In this document: piece after piece, positions 23,901 through 34,833 of the stretch
How positions within the stretch are numbered: the stretch's first letter is position 1
How the letters are laid out: every line of letters starts with the position of its first letter
NCBI GenBank assembly: GCA_014871385.1
Contig: CM026423.1
Location: 19,519,690 to 19,583,689, forward strand
Source of the DNA: Ceratodon purpureus
Lineage: Eukaryota > Streptophyta > Bryopsida > Pseudoditrichales > Ditrichaceae
Direction: 5' to 3'
Length of the DNA stretch: 64,000 nucleotides
Program-made: the position numbers and the translations under genes
Notes under the pieces: model-generated
The model's input: the letters and a program-made list of their open reading frames with translations, nothing else
The model's database searches: none
What the model was told of the DNA's origin: nothing

Positions 23901-26822
23901 AAAATAGGAAACAAACGTTTTAGTGATATTAGGCTATTTCGAAGCCATTTCAAAGTATTTTATGTAATTTTTGAAAAAAATAATCCAATAATTTATTTTT
24001 TTAAAGTGATGAAATTTATTTTTCTAAAAAATTGATATTCATTTGGAGGTGCATGAATCAGCTATCCTTTCACGGTAATATTTTTTCTAATACTACAAAC
24101 ACGTTGGTTAATTATTTTTGTTTTCATATGATTGAAATTTGGCAGTATTGATCTCTTTTTGGAATAATTCAATCCATATATTTGCACACTCTCATTTCTT
24201 TATTTTCTTTATTTTTAATAAATTAGATTTTTTATTTATTTTTCATTTCATTACTAAAAAATATTGGAAAAAGTGCTGTAGATTGTTTTGATCTTCAAGG
24301 GACTTTAGGAATTAAAACCCAATATCTAATAGTGAAACCTAAGGGATTTTTTATGCTTTTAGTTTTTTTAGTTGTCAAAAAGTATGCTATAGAAGCTATA
24401 ACTTCTAAAGGACAATTGTCTTTGAATTAACTTTTGAACGTGATTTTTGAAATATTTTAAAAAATGTAAAGAATTGCAAGAACTTTGTAGAAATATGAAT
24501 TTTATTACACTAAACATTGGAAAAAATAATTATGGTGCCCAAAGTTGTTTTTTTAATTCATTGAACAATTCCAAAATTTATGTTAACTACTAAACCATCT
24601 TAGGGATTTTCTTAAACAAGTAACTAGCATAATATTTTTTCGCAGTAAAAATTATCAAAAGTTTGTCACTTTAATAAGAAATGTCTTTGACAAGTAAAAA
24701 AAAATGGCTTTGAGTACCATATATAAATGTTTTTCTATTGTTCAGTATAAAAAATTTATTTTCCCACAAAGCTCTTGCTGTTTCCTAAGTCTACTTATTT
24801 CTTTTTTTGTCTGTGTGGAAAATTCACATGCCAAAAATAGGCATTATGAGAACATGCCTAAAATCCAAATATTCCATCAAAATAGTTCAAGAAATTGTAG
24901 GGGTTAAATTTCAATGACCTTAGTCAGTTCAACTATAATATGGTATTGAAAAATTGCTACGTATACGTTTGTATCCCAAGAATAATAAAATAATATTAAA
25001 AAAAATCTATGTAACTAAGTTCTTCCAAGTTCCTAAGTATTGCCATATCTCCAAGCCACTTTGCCTTATGTCAACCATAGAATCCCAAATGCAGTTTCAA
25101 ATCCTTTCAATTGACCATCTCTCTGAGGTTAACAGTTCCTTTCAAAGCAGATTTTAGGAAGCCCCAACCAGTGATGTGGGGCATGTATAACAACCAAGGC
25201 CAGATACACCAACTACTAAGGGTATTTGTCATAAACATTAGAAAACTGGGTAATATATGTGGGCATTACCCTGGTATTTCATAGATATCACCATAGCATC
25301 CACCTGGTTACGTATATCAATACCCAACTGATATAATATTTCCATGTTCACATCTACACAACACTGCTCTCAACAAGTCCGTAATTTATCTCCTCAGTAG
25401 CACGAACAGGCTCATACAAGAAGTGTGTCTCCAATTTGTTGCCTAGTGATTACAAAGAGGACAAAGCTAAGTTTTCAGTATTGATGTCCCAGAGAACTAT
25501 TTTTTTATGTTATTTATTTGCTGTGTCTGCTTTCTTTTATCCAACCAAATGTGAAACCTTAGTTTGTGCTAGGTGATCACCTTCTTATGGGGTCAGAGTA
25601 TGGTACTTTGAGTACAGTACCAGGTTCCATGATTTGGCACTTCTTCTACACACTGATTCTGCCGTTCTCTTCTCTTTCAGAGAGGTGCAGATCTTTGCTG
25701 ATTATGTTGGTTTGCCATTGTCTTTCAGATGGATAAATCAGCCCTTTGTAATAACTTCTGCACAATTTCAGGATGTGTCATGACATGATCATTCGCTGTT
25801 ATCACATTCAATTTCTGTATCTTACTGGGCACAATCTAGGACTCAATGCTCCAATCAGCTTAGTCATACATTTTGAATTATGAAAACAGTGAGGTCAAAG
25901 CTGCAGAGACACGAATTTCATCTCAGTTTCCTGACTTCTGGCTCACTAAATTGCAGGAAGGGGGGCTGATTTTGGGGCAGTTTACACCATGTACCAAGAG
26001 CCCTGACCAAGGAAAACGGATTAATCCCATGGTCACACTTCGTTGTCAAAGTTCATGGTCACACTTCCATAGTCACATTTCACAAAAATGTAATTTTCAA
26101 AGCTCTTGGGCCTCTCACTAAGTGTAAATCAAACTTAGACTGGGAGGAATAATTATGTACTAAAAAATAGGTGTGCTGATTTTTAAATGATTGCATAGTA
26201 ATGGCAGTTGTAGAACATTGACCCCTTCAAAAAATTTAAAGAACATTTGTTGCCTATGATCTCCTCGTTTTGCAATGAGAGAACCATTTTTGCCTCTCTC
26301 ATCACAAAATCCGAGGGGGCCTTCAACATTATCCACTAGTCATGTTTTTAGGCCTTTTGAGGACCTGAACTCCTTTCGTCATTTTCCTTTTTTCCTTCTA
26401 GTGCAAATCCAAGTCGTCCTAGGACGAGTTCAAGGAGCCAATCATAGATTTTATACCTCCATAAAAACAACTCTTTGTCCATGGTGTAAATTGCCCCTCA
26501 ATACCAATTTTTAGTTCATATTCTCAATTTTATATTTGAAGAAGATTAAAAAGCTACATTTCGTTATAAACCCCTAAAATTTCATGACAATTTCTTACAA
26601 AAAAACACCTCCAAAATTGTCATTTCCAATATAAAGTGAAAAATAAAAAGCAAAGTTACTTCTTTGCCTATCTAATTATTGATTCTTGTCCTAGACTACA
26701 AGAATTTGATTATATGTTTATTTATGAATCTTTATTTATGAAACAAAATACTAGAGGAATTTAAGTAATATTTTAAAATTAGTTTTGAACCAGCTGTAAA
26801 GGATCAGCCCAAAACTTGACTG
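20904..26822. other. permease 3' region and long intergenic stretch
   Basis: The first several hundred bases are probably the 3' untranslated region; an AATAAA lies at about 21554. Beyond that I recognise no conserved coding sequence. A 10-nt inverted pair (TGGATGTGCA and TGCACATCCA, about 22874-22942) is too weak to call an RNA. From about 23.6 kb the DNA becomes strongly AT-rich. Confidence 0.4.
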
Positions 26823-26847
26823 CTTGTGGTGTCAGGAATGTTATCTT

Positions 26848-26881
26848 GTGAGCGGTGAGCAGTGAGCAGTGAGCGGTGAGC
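26848..26881. repeat. left subterminal heptamer array
   Basis: Five consecutive GTGAGCG or GTGAGCA units (the last one incomplete). The same 34-bp array occurs inverted at 31929-31962 at the other end of the element, and again at 59224-59257 in the second copy. Arrays of short subterminal repeats are typical transposase-binding sites. Confidence 0.85.
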
Positions 26882-27719
26882 ACTAAATGTATAAATTTTT
26901 GACTATTTATTTGAATATTTTGAGATGATTTTGCATGACATGGCATATATGGAACCTATGACCGTGGAAGGTGGTTAAGTGTTTTTTCCAAAGATAATGG
27001 CTTCTAAATTGATCAATGTAGAAATTTACACCCTATTCATATCCAAGTGAATTGTGATTTTTTTAACATATATTTTAGCAATTCCACGTCATCAAGAAGA
27101 AGGAAAAAAAAGAATAAAACTTATTAAATGAAAAAATAAAACCACCCCCCCGGCCCCCCTTCCGAAACAGTCAGACAATTGATCAGAAACTGATCAGAAA
27201 TTGCAGGCTAAGAAAGCCCTTCCTTCATTGTACATCGACTCCCGGCCCCATGCCCCCTACCGACCCGCGCCCCCGATCCCATCCCTTGTTCATCCATTTT
27301 TCATCAAGTATCATCCAATTTTTGGATGACTGTTTTTTAAGAACCAGAAATTATTAACTGCGAGTTGATAACTCCTAAAATAATTTGTATTTTTGAAAAC
27401 CGACTTCGGATTTGGGTTTGTAGAGGGGGTATTTACGAAACGGAGAAGGAAAAAAAGGTTGAGAAAAGTTTTGAGAAAATCACATTTTAATGTGGATGCC
27501 TTCAAACTTTAACCAAGGGAAATTCAACTTAAGAATGAATTCGTCCGAGCTCTATGATTTAGTCATGCATGTAGTCAATGTTAAAATGTAGGGCCGCTAA
27601 AGAATTTAAATAGGAGTAAGGTAAAACGAGGTTACGGCAAAATATAAAATCTAAAGCCAAACTTAATATCTGATATATAAGTAGGGAAAACATAGCACTA
27701 TAAAGTACCTATGCAATGA

Positions 27720-29413
27720 TTAAGTAGACATATCGTCATCGCCACATGTACCAATCCAACCATGAGAAGAATCACTATCACTAGATAAAACCACTCTAGC
27801 AACTTTTGCAGCTATATCAAGATAAATCTCAGCGTCACGAAAAATACTCTCTCTACCAGATGAAATACATGGAGAAGGAGCAGCTACATAAACTTGAACC
27901 TGCATCTCAGCATAATGAGGAAGCTCAAGAGTTCTAATTGGACTTCTTATCTTGCTAAGATGGCGCGAGATAATAGATCCACCAATGTGATTGTTCATCC
28001 TTTTTCCCCACCGACTGCACATAAAAGACTAGAGAAACTATGGCAGCAGGCATGCTAGTCTCTAAAGGAGAAATGCCAACATGAGACATCAACTTCTCTG
28101 GTCCTTCCTTTAAAACAAGTTTTGCCAACTCCCTATTCCTTGTTGCAACTTCCTTCTTGAGCTTGACCTCTTGCTCCTTCTCATTCTTCTTGTCCTCCTT
28201 CTCCTTCATCCTTGCCTCAGCCTCAGCCTCAGCCTTCTTTTCTCCCAGCTTTTTCCTTTGCCTCTCAGAAAGAGATGCATCATGACCAACCTCCTAGGCA
28301 TCCTCCTCCAAATTCACCGTATTCTCATCCACAAGCTGCATCATTAAATTCTCACAACTTGCATTAAGAACTACCTCCTCCCCGGAACAAATATCATTCT
28401 CCTTGACTTCAAGGTCCCAAGGACACAAAAGGATGTGAGGAGCTCCAAAATGGCTTCTATCATAACCCCTAAAGTTCTGAGGGTATTTTTCATCAAAACT
28501 GCCTCAAAACAGCCCCTCTTCAAAGCAAGGTGGATTTTGCAAACTTAGGGTCTTTTTTAGTACACCTAACCGTAAGATCTTGTAGCTAACTTCTATGTCT
28601 ACATGTCCACCAAATCTCACACACTTATTCCTCACCCATTGCAAGATCGTAACGTTCAAAGTAGAAAAACAAGTTTTTTTTCCTGCAAAGAAAGGGGACA
28701 GCAGAGTTTTGAAGGCCCAGAAAACCATTTTTTAAAGTAGATATGGAATGAATCTCTCCATATTATTGTTCCTAATTGAGTTAGGTACATGTCTCAAAAA
28801 TATCATATTCAAAAAAGTTGTGGAAGGTTTCCAAAAAAATCATTTTCCGCTAGGGGGTATGCTGAAATTCACGTACAAAGGCCGTTTTTTGACAATAAAA
28901 ATAGCATATGAAAAATTCTTGGATTGAAAATCCGAACAGTGGAAACATGCTCTACTGCCTTTTCTATAAATAGAAATTTTTATTTTTGAAAAATATCAAA
29001 ATCTCGATTTTTGGTGGAATTTCAAAGTTTCATCTTTGGGCAGATTTTGGCAGATTTGGGCAGTTTTGGGCAGTTTTGGGCAGAATTTGCTGCATTCACA
29101 GTGGCTTAGAAAATTTCAGCAGCTGCCCAACAAGCAGCTTTTGACAGTTAAACCTTCATAACTTTTGATCCTGATGTCAGAATTGAAAAATAAAAATATG
29201 CACACAGAGCTCTCAGAACGGCACACCTCCATTTAAAATTTCAGAAAATCACGATTCAAATTGCAACTGTAGGTACATGCCCAAGTTTCAAAAAAGCCCA
29301 TTCTAGGACTATTGTCTTTTAGGAGATAATCTGTAAATAGGCATTCATTGCTAGAGACATCCACCAACTTCTTGAAACGCTACGGAATATATTTTTTCTC
29401 AATGGCACCCTTG
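27720..29413 (-). pseudogene. deleted and decayed copy of the methyltransferase-like transposon gene
   Basis: Read on the minus strand, this retains part of the N-terminal region (KGAIEKKYIP, a stop, then RFKKLVDVSSNECLFTDY, 29330-29413), the Lys/Glu-rich coiled coil and LKEGPEKLMSHVGIS (about 28070-28240). It also retains the last exon (27720 to about 28015; IIGGSIISRHLSKIR-like, ELPHYAEMQ, EIYLDIAAKVARVVLSSDS). Everything between, that is the whole methyltransferase domain and the penultimate exon, is missing. The deletion joins exon 2 just after the codons for AAIV to the end of the last intron, whose TGTGCAG acceptor survives. A family A element (28466-29325) interrupts the reading frame, and the 5' side stops at about 29413 against hairpin-associated repeats. 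The copy cannot make a functional protein. Confidence 0.85.
28462..29329. mobile_element. family A element, copy 3, inserted in the transposon gene
   Basis: It runs opposite to copies 1 and 2 and spans 28466-29325 (860 bp). The left terminus is CCCCTAAAG and the right terminus is decayed (CTTTTAGGAG). ATAA flanks both sides. The intact paralogous gene at about 61957-61985 reads CTCTGATAATCTGTAAA with a single ATAA at the same place, so it serves as the empty site and shows a target duplication of 3-4 bp. Confidence 0.88.
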
Positions 29414-29538
29414 ACATGAAAGCCCTCGACAAGAGCTTTCCAAAAACATACAACAAGCCATATTTCCAAGAAAAAAATAAAATCTCATCATTTTCCATGC
29501 GAGTTGTCAAAAAAAGCGTCAAAATCCCACCCACCCGA

Positions 29539-29564
29539 GGGTTGTCTCGGATCTGAGACAACCC
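29539..29564. repeat. perfect short palindrome
   Basis: GGGTTGTCTCGG followed by ATCTGAGACAACCC forms a nearly perfect 26-bp palindrome just outside the large hairpin. It shares the TCGGAT centre with the recurrent CCTCGGATCCGAGG motif. Confidence 0.75.
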
Positions 29565-29638
29565 CTTTGGTCCAAACTTTTACCCACTTCATATGCTCTA
29601 CCATGAAAAATATTGCACAAAGACACCATTAGAAATTT

Positions 29639-30598
29639 CTCAACTATGCTGATATTCTGACAATGCTGTTTTGAAATCTTCAAATTGGCACTACACATGG
29701 AGATTTTCTCCAAATCTTTGATGTAATACATCATTGGAAAGCCCTCGACGAGAGCTTTCCAAAAACATACAACAAGCCATATTTCAAAAAACAAAACAAA
29801 ATCTCGTCATTTTCCAAGCGAGTTGTCAAAAAAAGTGAATACAAGTGGCACCCCCAATCCATCCCTCGGATCCGAGGGGTGCCCCCAAGCTCTGACTTTC
29901 ACTCGCTTTTTTGCTCCATGTGGGCTCAAGCTCAATGTTGGAGGCTCAAATTTATCTGCTTTTCAAAAAAAAGTGAATGCAAGTGGCACTACCAATCCAT
30001 CCCTCGGATCCAAGGGGTGCCTCGGCCAAGTATTTTTTTTTTCTTTTTTGAGTTCTTGGTTACGATTCTCACTCACTGCTTGAAGTTAAAAAACAGAATA
30101 TGTGTGAGATTCTACCCTCGGATCGGAGGCAACAAAATCAAAGTAGTTAACTCCAAACAGAACGTTAGAATCGTAACCAGGCACTCAAAAAAAGCAAAAA
30201 AAAATATTCGGCCGAGGCACCCTCCGATCCGAGGGATGGATTGGTAGTGCCACTTGCATTCACTTTTTTTTGAAAAGCAGATAAATTTGAGCCTCCAACA
30301 TTGAGCTTGAGCCCACATGGAGCAAAAAAGCGAGTGAAAGTCAGAGCTTGGGGGCACCCCTCGGATCCGAGGGATGGATTGGGGGTGCCACTTGCATTCA
30401 CTTTTTTTGACAACTCGCTTGGAAAATGACGAGATTTTGTTTTGTTTTTTGAAATATGGCTTGTTGTATGTTTTTGGAAAGCTCTTGTCGAGGGCTTTCC
30501 AACGATGTATTACATCAAAGATTTGGAGAAAATCTCCATGTGTAGTGCCAATTTGAAGATTTCAAAACAACATTGTCAGAATATCAGTATAGTTGAGA
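29639..30598. repeat. long hairpin: inverted arms of about 430 bp
   Basis: The left arm (about 29639-30070) and right arm (about 30166-30598) are inverted copies that look more than 90% identical by eye, separated by a spacer of about 100 bp. Each arm carries the words AAAAACATACAACAAGCC, CACTACACATGGAGATTTTC and two palindrome-bearing blocks (CTCGGATCCGAG or one-base variants). A direct repeat of the AAAACATACAACAAGCC region also lies at 29420-29470. The hairpin consists of sequence resembling the region upstream of the methyltransferase-like gene, not of its coding part. Confidence 0.88.
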
Positions 30599-31928
30599 TA
30601 CCTTTTAGTTTTTTGTTGAATAATTTTAAAAAGTTAATACATTATGGATCCCTTTAAGGTGTGAAGGCCACATTTATCTTTTCTAACTTTCAAGAACTTT
30701 TATGTGTTTTAATCACTTTCAAGTTGGATGCCTAATTTTACTTATCTCAGAATTCAATAAACATGTGATTGTTAAATCTCTTTTGGATTCCTACGTCACT
30801 TTGTTTGCTTTGAATGTATTTTTCATTGGAAATACACATACTTTTCTGGATCTTTGAGATTCAAGAGTTCCATGAAGTAGTTTAATTTTGAGTTTTATTT
30901 GATAGACGCTATGGAAAATTACCATATCATTTGTTTTGGGAAATAATACTTGTCACACGTTTTTGGAAATCTTTCTTTAGGCGTTTACTATCAAAATATC
31001 TTAATAAATATCTGAAGAAAATTTCATGTGTAGTCTCTATACCATAGCCTAAATATCAATACATTTTTTGGAATTTTAGAGATTTCATGCTTGATCATTT
31101 GGTTTTTTTTTAAATTTTTGCAATGATATCATAGATCCTTGGAAAGATAGGATGATAAAAGTACTGCAAACATGTTTACAAGATTTTCTGATATCCCTAA
31201 AAGATGGATTACAAAGTGGATACTTTCATCGACTTAGTTTCAACAAGGTTATGCGTTTTTTAGAACTTATTACACTTGATAGATTCCTTTGGAAGTTTCT
31301 TTGGATCTAATTGCAATTGCTAAAGAAGTTTACTTTGTGACTCATATTTTCAGCTAACGGTTTTAATTTAAATTCATGCTTAGTTTCTGTTTGAACTTAC
31401 CTTCTATAAATAAAGATCATATCTACTAAGTCCCTTCAATTATACAATATTTTAAAGTAAATCGTAAAAAAGGTATATTTAAAAACAAAAATTGTAATTT
31501 TGATACCAAATGTAATCGACTGTTGGATCTACCTTTCAATGTTATATCTTTTTGGAATTTTATTTTCAAAAGTGGATGTGAAAGAATACTCTCTTTGTGA
31601 ATCCAAAAAGGCCTTGCGTAAGAGTTTTTTTCCCACCTTGTTTGGGTTTTTTATCCCATTTCTTTTTTTGTGATAAATTTAGAATTTTTTTTCCTTTTTT
31701 CCTTTTTGGGGATTTGTTTAAATTCTTCCAATTTTTTTTTTCCTTTTTTGGTTTCTTTTTAAAAAAAATCAAATTTATTAACTTTCCACGGTAATAGGTG
31801 TCATTTATTATTTAATCATGTCTTCGAAGAAAGAGTTTTAAGATTATGGTTTTTGATAGAATTGGGTGAAAAGATTTAATTTTTGTAAAAAAAATTCAAA
31901 CTTTTTTTGGAAAAAAATGAAATTTTGT

Positions 31929-31962
31929 GCTCACCGCTCACCGCTCACTGCTCACCGCTCAC
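31929..31962. repeat. right subterminal heptamer array
   Basis: The inverse of the array at 26848-26881: GCTCACC and GCTCACT units, five in all. It lies 15 bp inside the right end of the element. Confidence 0.85.
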
Positions 31963-31987
31963 AAGATAGCGTCGCTGCTTGTGGTGT

Positions 31988-33420
31988 GAAATTTTTATAC
32001 TTCAAATATTTTAGATTCTTTATTTTTTTTAAAAAGAGTGTTTAATGTTAGTGTGGCAATTCTTACTTGAAGAAGAAGTGTTGGCATGTTCAAAAAAAAA
32101 ATTCATGCAAGTGATAGAGTTTCAAGAGGTTGTATTTATTAAACAAGGTACCAAAACACACTTCTTCATTTTCTTATTAGGCTTGAAAAAAAATTATTTT
32201 GGTACTTCTCTAATAAGTTTAGAAAACTTTGACCTCCTAAGAGTGAGATTTTTGTACTATCTGATAACGTTTTTTTTGATAATTTCAAAGAATATCATCT
32301 TTGTTACTTTTGTACAAAATCTCAAAGACATTAGAGGTTTGTTCAACTTCTGAAATTCTAAGGAGTATTGGACAAAATATAGATTGGACAAAATATAGAT
32401 GTGTTACAATATGTGCCTTCCATATGTTTGATGAAGTTTGGTTCCATAGAAAAAATGTAGAACATTGTCTCTTCCAATTAGATTTTTCATTCATGGAAAA
32501 ATCATAGGCTCCATCTAAGGTAGAGGGCCAAATTCCCAAGCAGGTTGTTTCTCCGGCCCCTACTCTTGGGGTGGGTTGATCAGATCTTGACTACACAAAA
32601 TTGTAAAAACGAATAGGGTCTCTTGAGGTTGGTTTTTGGTGCAAAAATGATGAAAAGACATGTTCTCGTGAGTGGAATTAGGGAGTGAAGTAGTTGCAAT
32701 TAATTCTTTGTATTTTCAAGAAATTGCCTATATCGGGGGCTGATTTTGCAATAAAGAAGGTTTTATATTATACATCAAAATGGGCGGTTTAGTGTGATGA
32801 CTTGATCATAATTACATTCCTTTGGGAACAATTCAGCATATAAGTATGGTGATTTTTGAGAGCAAAGGAGGAGGTTTGAAAGGAGGGTTTAGGAGAGACT
32901 TCAAGGTGTTTAGAGGGAGAATAGTGGGGCACCAATGGAGGGAATGAGGCAGCACAATGAGAGAGTTGTGGAGAGGCATGACATTGTTGAAGAAACTCAA
33001 AGTGAGGGATCACAACAAGGAGGTCACTTAGAGTTTGACTATGGTCAAAGTTTAAAAAGATAGCTTGGAATTTGATGACTACATAGCTTAATTTGAGCAT
33101 GAGGGGGGGGGGGGGGGGGGGGGTGGGGGGGGGGAGTAGATATAGAAGTTCAATGCCTACCTTGCATGTCAACTATGTAGAAAGTGAAATTCAACATGCA
33201 CCATATAGAAGCTTTATAGAAGGGAGTGAGGGGAGAGGAGATATGGTTTAAGAAGTTCTACATCGATAAGGGGGTAGTCGAACTCATAACCATACTGTAG
33301 AAGTGGGGAGGATGAAGGTAAATTTAATGGTGGGAACTTAGGAGGTGAAGAAGATGTCCCAAGCAGGTAAAAGGAGCTCTGTAGCATACCAAGCAAGACT
33401 ATATTTAGCAAAATAAGGAA
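31988..33420. other. intergenic stretch with a poly(G) run
   Basis: No gene recognised. Low-level coding-like composition at 32850-33060 does not resolve to a known domain and could be the decayed upstream part of the transposon whose transposase follows. Confidence 0.4.
33103..33134. repeat. poly(G) run (21 G, T, 10 G)
   Basis: G occupies 33103-33123 and 33125-33134 on the plus strand. Such runs are rare in plant DNA and form quadruplexes. The exact length may be inaccurate because sequencing is unreliable here. Confidence 0.8.
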
Positions 33421-34500
33421 CTTGACACATGCACAACTTAGGTTAGGACTTGATGCAATTACAGATGATGGCACGAAGATCAAGACTACATCTAAGACCT
33501 TTGGCATTCCAACAATTTCTCTTAGAGACCATTTTTATGGGATTGTACTTGGAAGAAAGAGAGTGCCTCCATAGTGCTGAAAGAGGATTAGGAAAAAAAG
33601 TTGGTTGATTATCATTTTAAAATGCACGATTTGGGTCCTCCTTTAATTTCAATGCAACTGAAGTTAAAGGTAGCCTAAGCTACATAGATTAGGGTATCAC
33701 CATGGAGTGACATAGGGTTGCCAAGAAAATCATGGTTAAAGGCATTCAAACAACAACATTTAGAATTGTTTGGTAGGAAGATTCAGCCCTTGGAGTTAAG
33801 TAGAGCTAAGGAATTATGTCCATCTAGTGTAGCCACAGTATATTGCAATCTAAAGGACGTGTATGGTACCTTCAATTATCCTCCATCCTATATCTAGAAC
33901 GATGAAGAGAGTGGTGTACAGGCTAGGGAAAGTGGAGGTGCCACTGTTCTTACCAATGTTGGGTCAAAGTATGTACTAACCATTGACCCTGATAAGAGAA
34001 AACACTTATCAGTATAATCATGCATCAATGCAGAAGCAAGTGAATTCCAAATTTTTACTTTCTAAAAAGGACTTCCTTCCTAAAAGATTATGTGTAGCAA
34101 ATGTGACGCATATGCAGTAGTGGCTATGCAAATCCAATGCATAGATGACAAAATGGCTATTCTAATCATCGATCTCACATTTCATAGGAACTTTGAAGAA
34201 AGCAACATGAATTAGTAAAGAAAATAGACACTTATTCATGCTAGATGGTCACAATTACCATTTTACTCTAGAGGTGGTCATTTAGGCGATGAATTCATGA
34301 TTAGATATAATTTCTCTCCCTTCCCATACCTCCCATGCACTTCAGCCCTTCGACGTTTCTTGCTTTTAACCATTAAAATCAATTAGGCAACTAAGCTACT
34401 CTTAGATTCTACTCAACAAAGAGAAGGTGGAAAAATATGTTCTCTGTAAGGAGACACTACAAGCACCAATGACGCCTCTCGGAGTTGTTGCTCCCTAGCA
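33421..34500 (+). pseudogene. pogo/CENP-B-type (Tc1-mariner superfamily) transposase relic
   Basis: Pieces in three frames follow the order of pogo-like transposases. A pipsqueak-type helix-turn-helix comes first (TSKTFGIPTISLRDHF, then GRKRVPP), followed by KKLVDYHFKMHDLGPPL and the catalytic DDE_1 domain with YVLTIDPDKRKHLSV, SCINAEASEFQIF, ENRHLFMLDGHNYHFTLEVV (second catalytic Asp retained) and LDIISLPSHTSHALQPFDVS, the family signature. Many in-frame stops (for example after LSV and after TLEVVI) and at least two frame shifts show it is dead. Terminal repeats were not found. Poly(G) runs lie about 300 bp on either side. Confidence 0.85.
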
Positions 34501-34798
34501 GCTCGGCACTCCCGCATGAGCTCTCGACCTAGCAAAGGCTGCCTCCTGCCAAACCTCGTTGCGCCAATGACCTACACCATACCTTCAGATTCCTCCCCGA
34601 CGCATGCCGCAACTCAGACTCACACTTACATGGCGTGTTCGTCCTTGAGCACCACAAGAAGATCAACTTTGACATTCTTTCGATCAGTGGCGCCCACTGC
34701 CGCACCATGCTCTCCTCGCCTTCTATCCCCTAAAACCACAGAGGGAGAGAGCTCTAATGGATGCGAGGCAGATTTGAGGACGTCAACACAAAAGAAGA

Positions 34799-34800
<2 letters not shown>

Positions 34801-34830
<30 letters not shown>
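34801..34830. repeat. poly(G) run of 30
   Basis: Thirty uninterrupted G on the plus strand, preceded by purine-rich AAAAGAAGAGA. Neighbouring frames rich in Gly or Pro are artefacts of it. Confidence 0.8.

Positions 34831-34833
<3 letters not shown>

Larger units (their letters stand above)
26833..31977. mobile_element. unclassified methyltransferase-family DNA transposon, internally deleted copy
   Basis: The left end CAGGAATGTTATCTTGTGAG and the right end (read inverted) CAGCGACGCTATCTTGTGAG are terminal inverted repeats. They lead into matching arrays of GTGAGCR heptamers. The 10 bp outside each end are identical (CTTGTGGTGT at 26823-26832 and 31978-31987), a clean target duplication, so this is one 5145-bp insertion. 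It contains a decayed, deleted copy of the methyltransferase-like gene (27720-29413, minus), a family A element inserted in that gene, and a large hairpin (29639-30598). The left 180 bp are closely similar to 59209-59430, the start of a second copy carrying a fuller gene. No known transposase domain is present here. TSD length and CAG ends are reminiscent of Mutator-like or hAT elements, but nothing confirms either. Confidence 0.82.

Noticed and set aside
26848-26881. Short regular repeats as a CRISPR-like array
   Set aside because: Units are 7 bp without spacers, mirrored at the other end of a transposon, in a plant genome.
26833-31977. Helitron or LTR retrotransposon
   Set aside because: Inverted termini with a 10-bp target duplication exclude Helitron structure; there are no direct long terminal repeats and no reverse transcriptase.
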